64,000 nt of DNA from Gaeumannomyces sp. JS-464 (Eukaryota > Ascomycota > Sordariomycetes > Magnaporthales > Magnaporthaceae): the NCBI GenBank assembly GCA_002197995.1, contig NGZR01000004.1:124001-188000 (forward strand), written 5' to 3'. Below, one piece after another: positions 23,183 through 33,773 of the stretch. The notes under the pieces are model-generated. The model was not told where the DNA came from and made no database searches. It saw only the letters and a program-made list of their open reading frames with translations. The position numbers were made by a program, and so were the translations under genes. Within the stretch, counting starts at the first letter, position 1. Every line of letters starts with the position of its first letter.

Positions 23183-26100
23183 ATGGCGGCGACCAAGATT
23201 GGCGGCACGGCCATTGCTAAGAAGATCCGGGAGCGCCTGCGGTCCGAGATCGAGGAGAAGCAGGCCACAAACCCTCTGTATAAGCCTTGTCTCAAAATCA
23301 TCCAAGGTGGGTGCTTTTCTCTCTTTTTACCTGTACACCTCTCCGTGTTCAGCCAGGCTAACCTTCGTCTATCCCAGTTGGTGATCGATCCGACTCTAGT
23401 AGGTCGCTCCCTTCGGGAATGGCCATCCACTCCGTCTGCCCGCCGAGGATCACGATGAGGCGAGAGCCACTCGATGCCCGCCAGAAGCTGGCGCTCGCTC
23501 TGATCACTAACAATGAATTCCCTCTCGTCTTTGTGTAGCCCTCTATGTTGAAATGAAGCTCAAGGCCGCCCTCGAGGTAACCACGCCTCTTTCACCCTGC
23601 TAGTTGTGTCGGCCCTCCGCTCACCCTGATCTCTAGGTTGGCATACAATGTGAAATATCCCGCTATCCCGAGAACGTCTCGGAGGGAGAGCTTCTCACCA
23701 AGCTATACGACCTTAACAGCGACCCCAAGGTCCATGGCATTCTCGTTCAGCTGCCTCTACCCAAGCACCTTAACGAGAACACCATCACCTCGGCCATTGC
23801 TGACGAGAAGGATGTCGATGGTCTTGGCACCTACAACGTTGGCGAGCTGGCCAAGCGTGGCGGTCACCCATTCTTTGTCCCCTGCACTCCCAAAGGCGTC
23901 ATGGTCCTGCTCCAGGAGACGGGCGTCGATCTCAAGGGCAAGAATGCCGTCGTCGTTGGCCGCAGCGACATTGTCGGCATCCCCGTCAGCCACCTGCTCA
24001 GGAACGCCGATGCCACCGTCACTATCTGCCACTCGAAGACGACCAACCTCCAGGAGCACCTGAAGGCAGCCGACGTCGTCGTTGCCGCCATTGGCCGGCC
24101 ACAGCTCATCAAGGGAGAGTGGCTGAAGCCCGGCGTCATTGTCATCGACGTCGGCACCAACTACATCCCTGATTCCACCAAGCCTTCGGGTCAGCGCCTG
24201 GTTGGCGACGTCGACGCCGAGTCCTCTTCACAGGTCGCTTCCTTCCGCACTCCCGTGCCGGGAGGTGTCGGTCCCATGACCGTGGCCATGCTGCTGCAGA
24301 ATGTCACAGACTCGGCCACCATGTACTTTCAGCGGCAAAAGAATCGTAAGATTGCACCGCTATCTTTGAAGTTGATGGAGCCCGTTCCCTCAGATATTGC
24401 AATCTCCATGGCCCAGGTGCCCAAGCACGTGACTAAGATCGCCAGCGAGGTCGGCATCGCCAGCTCGGAGCTGGAGCCGTACGGGGCGTACAAGGCCAAG
24501 GTCGATCTTAGCCTCCTTAATCGCCTCGAGCACCGCCGCAACGGCCGCTACGTCGTCGTTACTGGCATCACCCCGACGCCGCTGGGCGAGGGCAAGTCCA
24601 CGACCACGATGGGCCTGGCCCAGGCTCTCGGCGCCCACTTGGGGCGTCCGACGTTTGCAAACGTGCGCCAGCCCAGCCAAGGCCCGACCTTTGGCATCAA
24701 GGGCGGAGCTGCCGGCGGTGGCTACAGCCAGGTTATCCCCATGGAGGAGTTTAACCTCCACCTCACAGGCGACATCCATGCTATCACGGCTGCCAACAAT
24801 CTGCTCGCCGCCGCCATTGATACGCGCATTTTCCACGAAAACACACAGAAGGATGCTGCGCTGTATAAGCGCCTGGTGCCTGTGAAGAACGGCAAGAGGG
24901 AGTTCGCGCCTATCATGTTCCGTCGCCTGCAGAAGCTGGGCATCACCAAGACCAACCCGGACGAGCTGACCGAGGAGGAGATAACCCGGTTCGCACGGCT
25001 GGATATCGACCCTGAGACCATCACCTGGAGGCGCGTCCTGGACGTGAACGATCGTCACTTGCGAGGAATTACGATCGGTACCGCGCCGACTGAGCGTGGC
25101 CAGACACGCGCAACGGGCTTTGACATCTCAGTTGCTAGCGGATGCATGGCCATCCTAGCCCTGAGTACGAGCCTTGCCGATATGCGAGATCGTCTGGGTC
25201 GTATGGTTGTTGCTACGTCCCGCAGCGGCGACCCGGTCACCTGCGACGACATTGGCGCCAGCGGAGCCCTGGCCGCCCTGATGCGCGACGCCATCAAGCC
25301 CAACCTTATGCAGACACTTGAGGGCACGCCTGTTTTCGTCCACGCCGGGCCCTTTGCCAACATCAGCATCGGCAACAGCTCCATCCTGGCCGACAAGATG
25401 GCGCTCAAGCTGGTCGGCACTGAGCCCGACGAGGACCACGCGTCCAACACGGGCTTCGCCGTTACCGAGGCCGGTTTCGACTTCACCATGGGTGGTGAGC
25501 GCTTCTTCAACATCAAGTGTCGGGCTTCCGGTCTGGTGCCCGACGTGGTCGTCGTCGTGGCGACCGTCAGGCTCTCAAGTGCACGGGGGCGGTCCACCCA
25601 TCGCCCCTGGCGCGCCGCTGGACCCGGTCTACAAGAAGGAGAACGTCGAGGTACTGCGGGCGGGCTGCACCAACCTGCGAAAGCACATCGCCAACGCGCG
25701 CCGATACGGCGTCCCGGTTGTTGTTGCTATCAACAAGTTCGCGACCGACACAGCCGCCGAGGTGGCCGTTGTGCGCGAGGAGGCTCTCGCGGCGGGCGCC
25801 GTCGACGCCGTGCTCTCCAACCACTGGGCCGAGGGCGGCGCGGCGCAGTCGAGCTCGGCAAAGCTGTCATCGCGGCTAGCGAGCTTCCCAAGCCCGACTT
25901 TGGGTTGCTCTACGGTCTCGAAGGCACGGTGCAGGAGCGCCTCGAGACGATCGCCCGCGAGATGTACGGCGCGGCCGCCGTCGAGCTGTCAGAGCTGGCG
26001 CAGAAGAAGGTCGACACGTACACGAAGCAGGGCTACGGAAACCTGCCTATCTGCGTGGCCAAGACGCAGTACTCGCTCTCGCACGACCCGGACCTCAAGG

Positions 26101-26273
26101 GCGCCCCCACGGGCTTCACGGTTCCAATCCGCGACGTCAGGATGGCGGCAGGAGCCGGGTACCTGTACGCCCTCGCTGCCGATATCCAGACCATCCCCGG
26201 TCTTCCGACGGCGCCGGGATATCTCAAGGTCGATGTGGACGCTGAGACTGGCGAGATCGATGGCCTGTTCTAG
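23183..26273 (+). CDS. ADE3: C1-tetrahydrofolate synthase, trifunctional
   Basis: One protein joins methylene-THF dehydrogenase/cyclohydrolase (about residues 1-310) and formyl-THF synthetase (about 320-940). It supplies one-carbon units for purines, thymidylate and methionine. Exons are 23183-23306, 23378-23398, 23539-23576 and 23637-26273. The second is only 21 nt. Motifs in order are VGDRSDS, LVQLPLPKHLNE, DVDGLGTYNVGEL, PCTPKGVM, VVGRSDIVGIPV, TPVPGGVGPMTVAMLL, the synthetase P-loop TPLGEGKSTTT, and near the end YGNLPICVAKTQYSLSHD. The ending DAETGEIDGLF has no organelle signal, and neither does the N-terminus, so cytosol is likely. Single bases are missing near 25570, 25579 and 25842. 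Together they restore the frame, leaving about 90 garbled residues inside an apparently open gene. Corrected length is 940 residues. Confidence 0.95.
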
Positions 26274-27333
26274 AGGCGTTCTTTTTTTTCAGCCATGTTG
26301 CGTTTCCATTTGAGTATAAAGGACACGCACCGACTGCCGATTCCCTCCTTCCTTTTTTTTCTTCTCTTTATCTGGTTTTTTTTTCGTTTTCTCCAATTCA
26401 GGCACGGTATCGCATTTGAAGAAGCAGACTAGAGAGCAGGGAATGTAGTGTTTTCAACAACTGGCGCTTATAACAGAGGGGTTAGGAGGCATGCAAAGAC
26501 AGGGGGGTTTGATTGCCGTATGCATGGTATCTGGTTCGTTTTAACGCGGGCCAACAAAAGGCAGCGGGAGTTTCGGTATCTTTTCATTTCATCATGAAAC
26601 GATATCACCAGACAGAGATAGGCGCAAGAGCACTGTTCAGGGGTGAATAAATACCAACCTAAGCACATGGAGCAATACGAGGTTGCAGCCGTGGATTTCA
26701 GCCCGGCCTCTGCCGCTCACCGTTTGAGTATTATTCTGGCTAGAGCATCCACCTGGAGGAGCAGGTGGTATCCGGTTATTCTCTTGGTATTTGCTAGAAA
26801 CAGCCCTGTCCCCGCCTCCGCCTCCCTCCCTTCCGTCTCCTCCATTCCACCGACGACAATCGGCCCCTGCAGATAGTTCGCCGGCTCCTTTTGGGGTCCA
26901 GTTGCCGCCATCAGCCTTAATATGCATATTATTATGGTTCGTCGGTGCCGCCGTCCCTGGTCCGTTGGTCTTACGCCATCTCCCCTGCTCCCCCCTCCCT
27001 CCCACCGCCGTGCTTTTGCATGCGGGCAAACGCTGTTGGTAGGGGGCCCGCCTCACTTGGTACGATATCTGCATGTAGCCGAGCAATTGAAACCCTGTAT
27101 TCGTGATTTGATTGAAAAAAAGGGAGCGGGCAGCTGAGGAAACCCGTGCGGGCCAGGTGGTCAGCAAGTTTAACGGCATCTACCCCTGGTCTCCCGCTTT
27201 CCCGTCAAGTAAATAGAATGCCGCCTCACTCTCGCCTAAGGGCTAAACAGGACATTCGCCTCCTTCCCCTCCAGTCCTGCCCCCGCATCCCTTCCCTCTT
27301 CAGAAATCTAAAGCCCGGGAACGTATTTTCACG
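26274..27333. other. Intergenic stretch, no gene seen
   Basis: A T-rich tract just after 26280 is likely the 3' flank of the C1-THF synthase gene. The remainder carries only short frames and is presumably the promoter of the secreted-protein gene. Confidence 0.55.
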
Positions 27334-28236
27334 ATGCGGACCGCGACACTAGCCCTCCTGGCCGCCCTCTCCTCCTCGGGAGCGAGCCCGCGCTGGCGGC
27401 CCCGTCCCCACAGACACACCAGGGCGGCAGACGGAACGCGCTCCTAACGCCGCGGCCCAGGGCGCACGTCGCCGTGGCGGGCCCGCCCGTGCACGTCGGC
27501 GACCGGGCGGCCGACATGGTCGGCATGCTCACGTCGGACCTCCGGCTCCTGTGCGCCAACGACCGGCAGCGGTGCGACGAGCAGCTGCTGGCCCTGACGT
27601 GGGTCCCGCAGCGGCCGGCGGCGTCGAGCGACAGGCTGGCGAGGAAGGAGCTCAAGGTCTGGTACTCGGGGCCTGGACCGAGTATTCCATCTTCTCCGCG
27701 CTCGTGGACCTTATCGGGCAGACGTTTAACGCGACGGCGTTTGGGGGCGCTGCTGGCAACAGCAACTGTGTACGCGGCAGTGCATTTTTGCTTCTTCCTC
27801 TTTTCTGCTGTCATGATCCCCTTTCTCCCTGTCCCGAGGCTGACTTCCCCCGGTCGGAATACCGCCGTCACAATAACAGTGGGTGCAACCATACCAAGCC
27901 GACGACGGCTCGAAAGCCGAGATGGAAATGTGCGAAACAGGGCAGTACCTCCACGCGCAGTACGACGCGGACCCGGACGTGGAGGCGCAGCGCGCGAGGG
28001 AGGGCAAGCGGCCGTCCAACTACCTCCGGATCGGGCTGGGCTACGCCGAGGGCGCGCTGGGCCGCAGCGAAGAGGTCGGCTGCGACTGGAAGACGGGCCA
28101 GGGCGGCGCGCTGGACAGCGGCATCGAGTCGTTCAAGAAGATCCTCCGGGCCGCCGGCATCTCGAGGCCGAACCGGGTGGATTCCGAATGCTGCCAGGAA
28201 AGGGACCGCTGCATCAAGATGCCCCTGCCTTTGTGA
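27334..28236 (+). CDS. Secreted Cys-containing protein of unknown function
   Basis: Starts MRTATLALLAALSSSG, a good signal peptide. After a frame step near 27380 it reads on as SEPALAAPSPQ, and then GPPVHVGDRAADMVGMLTSD. A second step near 27671 joins KVWYSG to WTEYSIFSALVDLIGQTF. An intron (27770-27879, GT-AG) separates NSNC from WVQPYQADDGSK. Exon 2 runs to the stop at 28236 and contains ETGQYLHAQY, GLGYAEGALGRSEEVGCDW and a terminal SECCQERDRC. With two bases restored the CDS is 795 nt (264 residues), with about nine cysteines, an even-to-odd count compatible with disulfides. I do not recognise the family. It could be an apoplastic effector-like or wall-associated protein. That is inference only. 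Confidence 0.6.
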
Positions 28237-28549
28237 GGAGGGGAAATGTACAGATATCAAACTCCCTCGAAGGGAGAATGGGGGTTGGCTGCATGGCGAA
28301 ACCGAATGGGAAAGGATCGACGATCGGAATCGGGCGATCTTTTGATATTATTGGGTTTTACGGAGATCCCATCCCAGGAGAAAGCGGCAATCTGGGTGAG
28401 GTTTGTGCACCAAAAGCGTCCAACGTAGCTTTGGCTGATATGAATCGGAAAGGCCGGATGGGAAACTTCATGTCGTTCAACATGGCGCGGTCGCCGCTAC
28501 ACAACAGAGAGCAAGGGAGGGCTACACGAGCCAAGAAACCCCTCGGTAG
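28237..28549. other. Convergent intergenic region
   Basis: 3' flanks of the secreted-protein gene and the deaminase gene. Nothing else is seen. Confidence 0.5.
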
Positions 28550-29098
28550 CTACCTGGGGCCGGCCGTCGCTGCAGCCTCTGCTGGGACATGACCAGCCGT
28601 GGCCACTTTCAATATGTCTTCCTCGAGTCCCTCAACGTGGATGACCTTGATGCCCGCATCCTCAAGCGTCTGCCTGCCCGTGTTGTTGGCCACGAACTTC
28701 CTGGGCTCAACGAGCCCGACGTAGACCTCGGCAATGAGCCCACGCAGGCGGAGGATGCGCTGGACGCACGGCAGATTCCCGCTCAGGCGCTCCGAGCAGG
28801 GCTCCATGGTGGTGTAGAGTGCCAGCCGCGGCGGTTGCTGCCGCTGCCGCTGGAGGGCGTCGGCCAGGGCCTCCTCGGCGACGCCGTGCCGCTGGGCCAG
28901 CTTGACGAAGCAGCACTGCTCGGCGTGGGTGTTGCCTGGCAGCTCGAGCGAGAAGCCCGTCGCCAGCACGCTGTCCGTCGACGCATCCACCAGCACCGCC
29001 CCGACCCTGTAGTTGGACGGTTTGGGCGGCGACAGGCGCGCCTGCGCGAGAGCCTGCTCCATGAGCGCCCGGCGATCCCTGGGTGTTCCCTGCGACAT
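28550..29098 (-). CDS. CMP/dCMP-type deaminase, Rib2-like (DRAP deaminase)
   Basis: Single-exon frame of 182 residues from ATG at 29098 (MSQGTPRDRR). The zinc site of the cytidine deaminase superfamily is complete: HAE at residues 58-60 (general-base Glu60) and PC..(9)..C with Cys101 and Cys111 in MEPCSERLSGNLPC. The RLSGN...C spacing is typical of fungal enzymes related to the C-terminal deaminase domain of yeast Rib2, which deaminates the pyrimidine intermediate of riboflavin synthesis. No pseudouridine-synthase domain is fused here, unlike yeast Rib2, so it is a stand-alone deaminase. A role in riboflavin synthesis is likely but not certain. Divergent from the DnaJ gene with a 331-bp shared promoter. 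The frame is intact. Confidence 0.85.
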   Translation of the reverse strand: MSQGTPRDRRALMEQALAQARLSPPKPSNYRVGAVLVDASTDSVLATGFSLELPGNTHAEQCCFVKLAQRHGVAEEALADALQRQRQQPPRLALYTTMEPCSERLSGNLPCVQRILRLRGLIAEVYVGLVEPRKFVANNTGRQTLEDAGIKVIHVEGLEEDILKVATAGHVPAEAAATAGPR

Positions 29099-29429
29099 GT
29101 TTGTTTTGAGGCTGTGATGTGTTCCTGATGAGTGGCCGAGATCGCTTTCAATCTTTGGTCGATATGATGAGCGCATATGAGATTGACCGCCGTAAGAATT
29201 ACCCCACAGCGCATCCCTCCACTGCAGGCCCCACTACCCCGTCTCGGCCACTGAACCACAGGGGGCAGTAGGGGGCTCTGAATTTCGTCACAGCACCCAA
29301 TTGGAACATGAAGCCATTAAACTCAAGTCGCAGGACGCGTCCGACGCGTCGTCCACCAAGCCCATCAGGACCACCACTCCTGCCATCGGCACTTCCACCA
29401 CAACAACAAACTCAACCGCAGCGAACACC
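29099..29429. promoter_or_regulatory. Shared promoter of deaminase and DnaJ genes
   Basis: 331 bp between two divergent start codons. The frame upstream of the DnaJ ATG at 29430 is open back to 29301 but is Ser/Thr-rich and precedes the family's normal start, so I treat it as leader. No clear TATA box was picked out. Confidence 0.5.
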
Positions 29430-30398
29430 ATGGCGGACTCCTCTGACGAGCTCGAGGTCGGCGAGCCGCCCGTGATCGACCCGTACGAGGAGCTCGGGCT
29501 CGAACGATCGGCCACGGCCGACCAGGTCAAGGCGGCCTACCGGAAAGCGGCGCTTAAGCATCACCCGGACAAGGTGGCCGCCGACAAGAAGGCCGAGGCG
29601 CACGAGAAGTTCCAGTCCATCGCCTTCGCGTACGCGATCCTGTCGGACCCGGCGCGGCGCAAGCGCTACGACGAGACGGGCTCGACGTCCGAGTCCATCG
29701 TCGACTCGGACGGCTTCAGCTGGTCCGACTACTTCGCCGAGCAGTTCCGCGACGCCGTCTCGTCCGACGCCATCGAGATGTTCGCGAGCGCGTACAGGCG
29801 CTCGGACGAGGAGACGGCCGACCTGCTGGCCGCCTACGAGGAGGGCGAGGGCGACATGGAGCACGTCTACGAGGTCGTCATGCTCAGCAGCGTGCTCGAG
29901 GACGACGAGCGGTTCCGCGCCACCATCGACGCCGCCATCGCCGCCGGCACCGTCGCCAGGTACGACGCCTACGCCAAGGAGACCAAGGCGTCGAGGCGCG
30001 CGCGCGCCAAGAGGGCGAGCAGGGAGCAGGAGGAGGCCGAGGACTACGCCAAGGAGCTCGGCGTCCACGACAAGCTGTTTGGGAGCGGCAGCAGCAGCGG
30101 CAACAAGGCGGCAGGCGGCAAGGGAAAAGCGGGCAAGGGCAAGGGCAAGGGCAAGTCGGGCGAGGCGGACGAGAGCGCCCTGGCCGCCCTCATCATGAAG
30201 CGCCAGGCCGACCGCGGCTCCGACTTCCTGGACCGCCTGGCCGAGAAGTACGGCGCCCAGCCCAAGCGCGGCAAGAAGCGCGGCAGCGCCGACATGGACG
30301 AGCCCCCTGAGGAGGCCTTCCAGGCAACCGCCGCCCGCAAGGAGAAGAAGCAGACCGCAGCTCCCAAGGCGAGCAGATCCAAGAGGGCCAAGCGTTGA
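29430..30398 (+). CDS. DnaJ co-chaperone, DNAJC9-like
   Basis: Intact single exon, 322 residues, starting MADSSDELEVGEPP. The J domain covers residues 17-85 and includes the HPD tripeptide (45-47) that stimulates Hsp70, in KHHPDKVAADKK, and the end SDPARRKRYDETG. After it comes the DNAJC9-type segment (SWSDYFAEQF, then IEMFASAYRRSDEETADLL), followed by a coiled, charged region and a Lys/Gly-rich basic tail ending KASRSKRAKR. DNAJC9 relatives are nuclear histone chaperone partners that recruit Hsp70 to H3-H4. The basic tail fits a nuclear location. A start at 29301 would add 43 Ser/Thr-rich residues and is less likely. Confidence 0.88.
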   Translation: MADSSDELEVGEPPVIDPYEELGLERSATADQVKAAYRKAALKHHPDKVAADKKAEAHEKFQSIAFAYAILSDPARRKRYDETGSTSESIVDSDGFSWSDYFAEQFRDAVSSDAIEMFASAYRRSDEETADLLAAYEEGEGDMEHVYEVVMLSSVLEDDERFRATIDAAIAAGTVARYDAYAKETKASRRARAKRASREQEEAEDYAKELGVHDKLFGSGSSSGNKAAGGKGKAGKGKGKGKSGEADESALAALIMKRQADRGSDFLDRLAEKYGAQPKRGKKRGSADMDEPPEEAFQATAARKEKKQTAAPKASRSKRAKR

Positions 30399-31709
30399 GG
30401 AGCTGCGGGCTCCAAAGTGCATGAGTACAGACAACCTATCACATAACACGGCGTTCTGGATTTTATGGCGTTGGTTTTGGTTTTTTTCTTTTTTTTTCTT
30501 ATGATCGGAAGGGTTCATGCCAGATGGATATCGGAGTTTTCGCCTTTGGTTTTCTGTTTTTATGGAGCGATGTGAGGATGTTCCACCTATGTAGAAGACG
30601 TTCGATAATCAGCCCTGATCAAACTTGATCGATTACTTCATCCATCACCCTCCGTGTGCCAGCCGGCCCAATGGTTTGCCTTGGCAGACCACGTCCTGGC
30701 CAAAAAGGGCATCCGGGATGCGTGGATCTCGACCTCGTGCTCCAAAAAGTTTTGCGCCAGCGGCGCCAGTCCCCGCTTGGCTTGGCCTGCTACGTTTACA
30801 CCATCTCGGTCCTAAAATGACTATTGAAGACGCTAAGCAGGAGTTCGAAAAGATCGAGCTGGAGTATCCTAGGCAAGCCGAGATACACTGCCTGGGCATT
30901 TCCTCGCCTTCCTGTATCTTGGTTGTGGCATCGTATCAGCCTCTTTGAACCCGTTCTTTTAGCTGGGACCTACCTAGGAAGTAGGTCTGCCTCAGAACAG
31001 GGGCTTCGCCAACAAGCCTCAAAACACACTTCTGGCCTTGTCCGGTGATGAAGTATAGGTAGGTAACTGGGGCAGCCACTGGGTTTGAAGACGGAAGCCG
31101 CAAGTACTGGGCCTGCAAGCAGAACAAGGGTTGTGTTTGTTATGAGTTGATGCAGTTTCCACGGCTATGATGAAGTACAGTTGTACCCTTCCAGCAAGCA
31201 TTGATTTTAACCCACTTAGTACAGACTCTGAAATCATCATACAAAACAACGCATTAGTCGCAGTTCATGTGGATGAGGTGTTGACCTTGGGCCCATCTCT
31301 AAACGAAATCTAGAAGATCAGGCGACAGCTGAGCAAAAGGCTCAACATGACAGATTTAGGGGTTGGCAAAAACCCATCTCCTTGGCCAGCGAGTATACAC
31401 CGAGAATACGTCAAGGACGTCGATACATGGGAATGCAAACGGTGGCTACGCCCGTGTACCTAGCGCTGAGGCCGCGCTATGTTTAGAGAAGGATCGCGGG
31501 AGCCTGCCCAAGCGGATGCACTCTTAGCGGGCCGGTGGTCCGAGCCGGCACTGGGCCGCCTCCAACTTCGGTCGCGCAGCAGCCAGCTGCGTCCGCCCTG
31601 CCTGCTGCAACCCAACCCTCACCGACGCCATCGCCACCACCTGCCTCAACCGCCCGGCGACAACAGGTTCATCGCCTTGCGGACAACAAAAAATAATAAG
31701 AACAAAAAA
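30399..31709. other. Intergenic stretch, no confident gene
   Basis: T-rich 3' flank of the DnaJ gene to about 30550, then short frames without motifs. TAGGTAGG-type motifs occur near 30965 and 31058. The last 250 bases are the leader of the next gene, ending in an A-rich tract at its ATG. Confidence 0.5.
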
Positions 31710-32324
31710 ATGCCACATAGCAACAAGACCCTTGTCGAGGAGTCGGACTCGGAGTCTGACATAGAGTTCCTTCCTACGGAGCCGTCGTCCCCAAGCTCCC
31801 CCGTGGAGGAGGGACCGATGGGCCCGCCGCCAACCGAGGAGGAGATCAGGGAATTCTACAAGCCTGTGTACGACCGCGCGAGAGAGACAAGGATCCACGA
31901 TATGAAGGCGCCGCTCATGGCATCGTGGGGCGTGGAAATCACCAACGAGGACGTGGAAAAGCTCAAGGTCGGGTTCAAGTCCCGCTCCATGGACGACAAG
32001 TGGGACCTGCTGGTCGAGGATCCAGACTCCAGGGGCGGCGGCGGCTGGTCCCTCCACATCATCCGGAACTGGGGGTACGACGATTGCTACGTCCTCCACA
32101 TCGTCCCCAATAAGCCGGTGGACGGCAAAGGCGCGGCTGGCGCGAGGATCGAAAGCATCACTTGGGAGGGTGACAGGTCGGGGCTGCGGCCGCCCGAGGA
32201 GCAGGCCAAAATCGAGGCCGTCCTTGTTTCCAGGGGCTGGCTCGGCGCCGAATTGGCGAACCTTCCCAAGTATTCATGGGATTTGATGTGGAAGAATTAC
32301 AGGGAGCTGGACGTTGTCGAGTAG
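31710..32324 (+). CDS. Unknown acidic protein, 204 residues
   Basis: Intact single exon. The start at 31710 (MPHSNKTLVEES) follows an A-rich leader. The N-terminal 45 residues are Ser/Glu/Asp/Pro-rich and disordered. The remainder looks folded: EEEIREFYKPVYDRA, then a segment with several tryptophans (SWGVEI, DDKWDLL, WSLHIIRNWGYDDCYVLHIV), then EEQAKIEAVLVSRGW and a final WDLMWKNYRELDVVE. There is no signal peptide, membrane helix or known motif. Codon use matches the neighbours, so it is probably a real cytosolic or nuclear protein. I do not recognise the family. Confidence 0.65.
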   Translation: MPHSNKTLVEESDSESDIEFLPTEPSSPSSPVEEGPMGPPPTEEEIREFYKPVYDRARETRIHDMKAPLMASWGVEITNEDVEKLKVGFKSRSMDDKWDLLVEDPDSRGGGGWSLHIIRNWGYDDCYVLHIVPNKPVDGKGAAGARIESITWEGDRSGLRPPEEQAKIEAVLVSRGWLGAELANLPKYSWDLMWKNYRELDVVE

Positions 32325-32764
32325 ATTGTCGGGCCCGGGGGATCCGTTTTTCCTCGCGGTGGACATGGCGAACAACTAGGTAGGTAGGCAGTAGGTAGGG
32401 TGCTTATATGTGTGACCACTTGGAATTCTCGGTGTTGAATATATGGTTTCTTGCTGCTTTCTGTCGCGAATAATCCAAAGCACAGAGGTGTCCGGTTCAT
32501 TCGCATTGTTTGCACATGGCCGCTTTTGGAGAGGCTGTTGCCGAGCAACGTTTGGTGCCTGGGTGGCGGGGCCAGGTCAGCTGAGTCCGTGTAAATTCCG
32601 CTCCATCTTGCCGCGTCCATGTCGCGTCATCCCTTCGGACAATCACCAACCAGCCGTCTGCAACCTCATTAAAGCAACGGGAGCGGCAGCACAAAGCCGG
32701 ATGGATCTCGGTGCTCTCTAACTACAGCTTGGCATGAAGCCATTCTATTGTCACTGGCCATGCC
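32325..32764. other. Intergenic region before STN1
   Basis: 3' flank of the unknown gene and promoter of STN1. It includes a TAGGTAGGTAGG motif near 32378. No gene is seen. Confidence 0.5.
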
Positions 32765-33773
32765 ATGGCAAGTACTCCAGCGCATGAGATCTACCCCAGT
32801 ACTGCTTCCACAAATCCCCCACCATAACCGCATGGTGCCGCCTGCGCAACTCGGACATCGCGAAGCTCTGGAGCCCCCCGGCTTTGAGGGCCAGGATGTG
32901 TTTTTCTACAATAACCATCCCATCAAGTGGGTGCGCATAGCCGGCGTCGTCGTCGCCGTCGATGAATACACGGTCGACGAGTCCTCAGTCAGGCGCGTCT
33001 ACACGATCGACGACAGTAGCGGCATAAATGTTGAGTGTGTCGCACAGCTGGCGGCCAAGCAGCCGCAGCAGCTAGCTCTCGACGCTCCCTCGACGGATTT
33101 TGTTGCGCAACGGCCGCAGAAGCAGCAGCGGGAGCAGCAGGAGCAGCAGAACGACCCCCTCGACCTCGACGTTGGCCAGGTCGTAGACATCCGGGGCGGC
33201 CTCAAATTGTACCGCACGAGATATGACGCCCGGCTGCAGATCAAGATCGAGAAGGTCAAGCCCCTCCTGTCTACGCAGCAGGAAGTCGACTTCTGGAAGG
33301 AGACGGCGAAGCTTCACGAGGAGACGCTGAGCCGTCCGTGGGTTCTGGAGGAGCGGGTGCTGCGCCGCTGCCGGCGCAAGGCCGAGGAGGACGAATTTCG
33401 GGCCAAGAAGAAGAAGAAAACGGAAAAGGCCAGTGACCATGTCCCCAAAGTTTCTTCGACCCGCGAGGGTGTCGAGAAGGCTTCTGGAAGCAAAGGTGAT
33501 GATGGTATTCGTCGCATTCACAAACCCGCTGTCCCAGTTGCCGATAGGGGCGTCCCGCGGCTCATCAAAGGCCTAGAGAGGAAGCGGGACGTCAAGCACG
33601 CTTCTAGCAGCAGCTCGGGCGATGGCATGTATCACAAGCATAACAACCTCGTTGTCGTCCCGGCCGCCAACAGCGCGGTTCCCAAGCTTCTCACAGGCCT
33701 GGAGAAGAAACAGCGGCACCCGAAAGCGGAACATGCGACGAATCGAGAAGGGCGTTCCATGTCGCGTGCTTGA
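32765..33773 (+). CDS. STN1: Telomere capping CST subunit Stn1
   Basis: Single-stranded telomere DNA-binding protein of the CST complex, nuclear. The open frame from about 32760 holds the OB-fold signature GFEGQDVFFYNNHPIKWVRI, then GVVVAVDEY, then VYTIDDSSGINVEC. Further on come VVDIRGGLKLYRTRYD and the end of the OB fold, VDFWKETAKLHEETLSRPW. A Lys-rich disordered tail with two similar PRLIKGLERK/PKLLTGLEKK repeats follows. The correct N-terminus is in other frames: ATG at 32765 reads MASTPAHEIYP, then (one base missing near 32797) YCFHKSP and WCRLRNSDIAKL, then (one more near 32870) PPGFEGQDV. These blocks are typical of fungal Stn1. No separate wH domain is recognised in the tail. Confidence 0.85.

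Noticed and set aside
22553..23458. 301-codon plus-strand frame before and across ADE3 exon 1
   Set aside because: Upstream part lacks any motif, and after the true exon it reads through an intron, so it is a chance frame.
29412..30518. 368-codon minus-strand frame opposite the DnaJ gene
   Set aside because: Antisense shadow of the GC-rich coding strand. The sense strand has the J domain.
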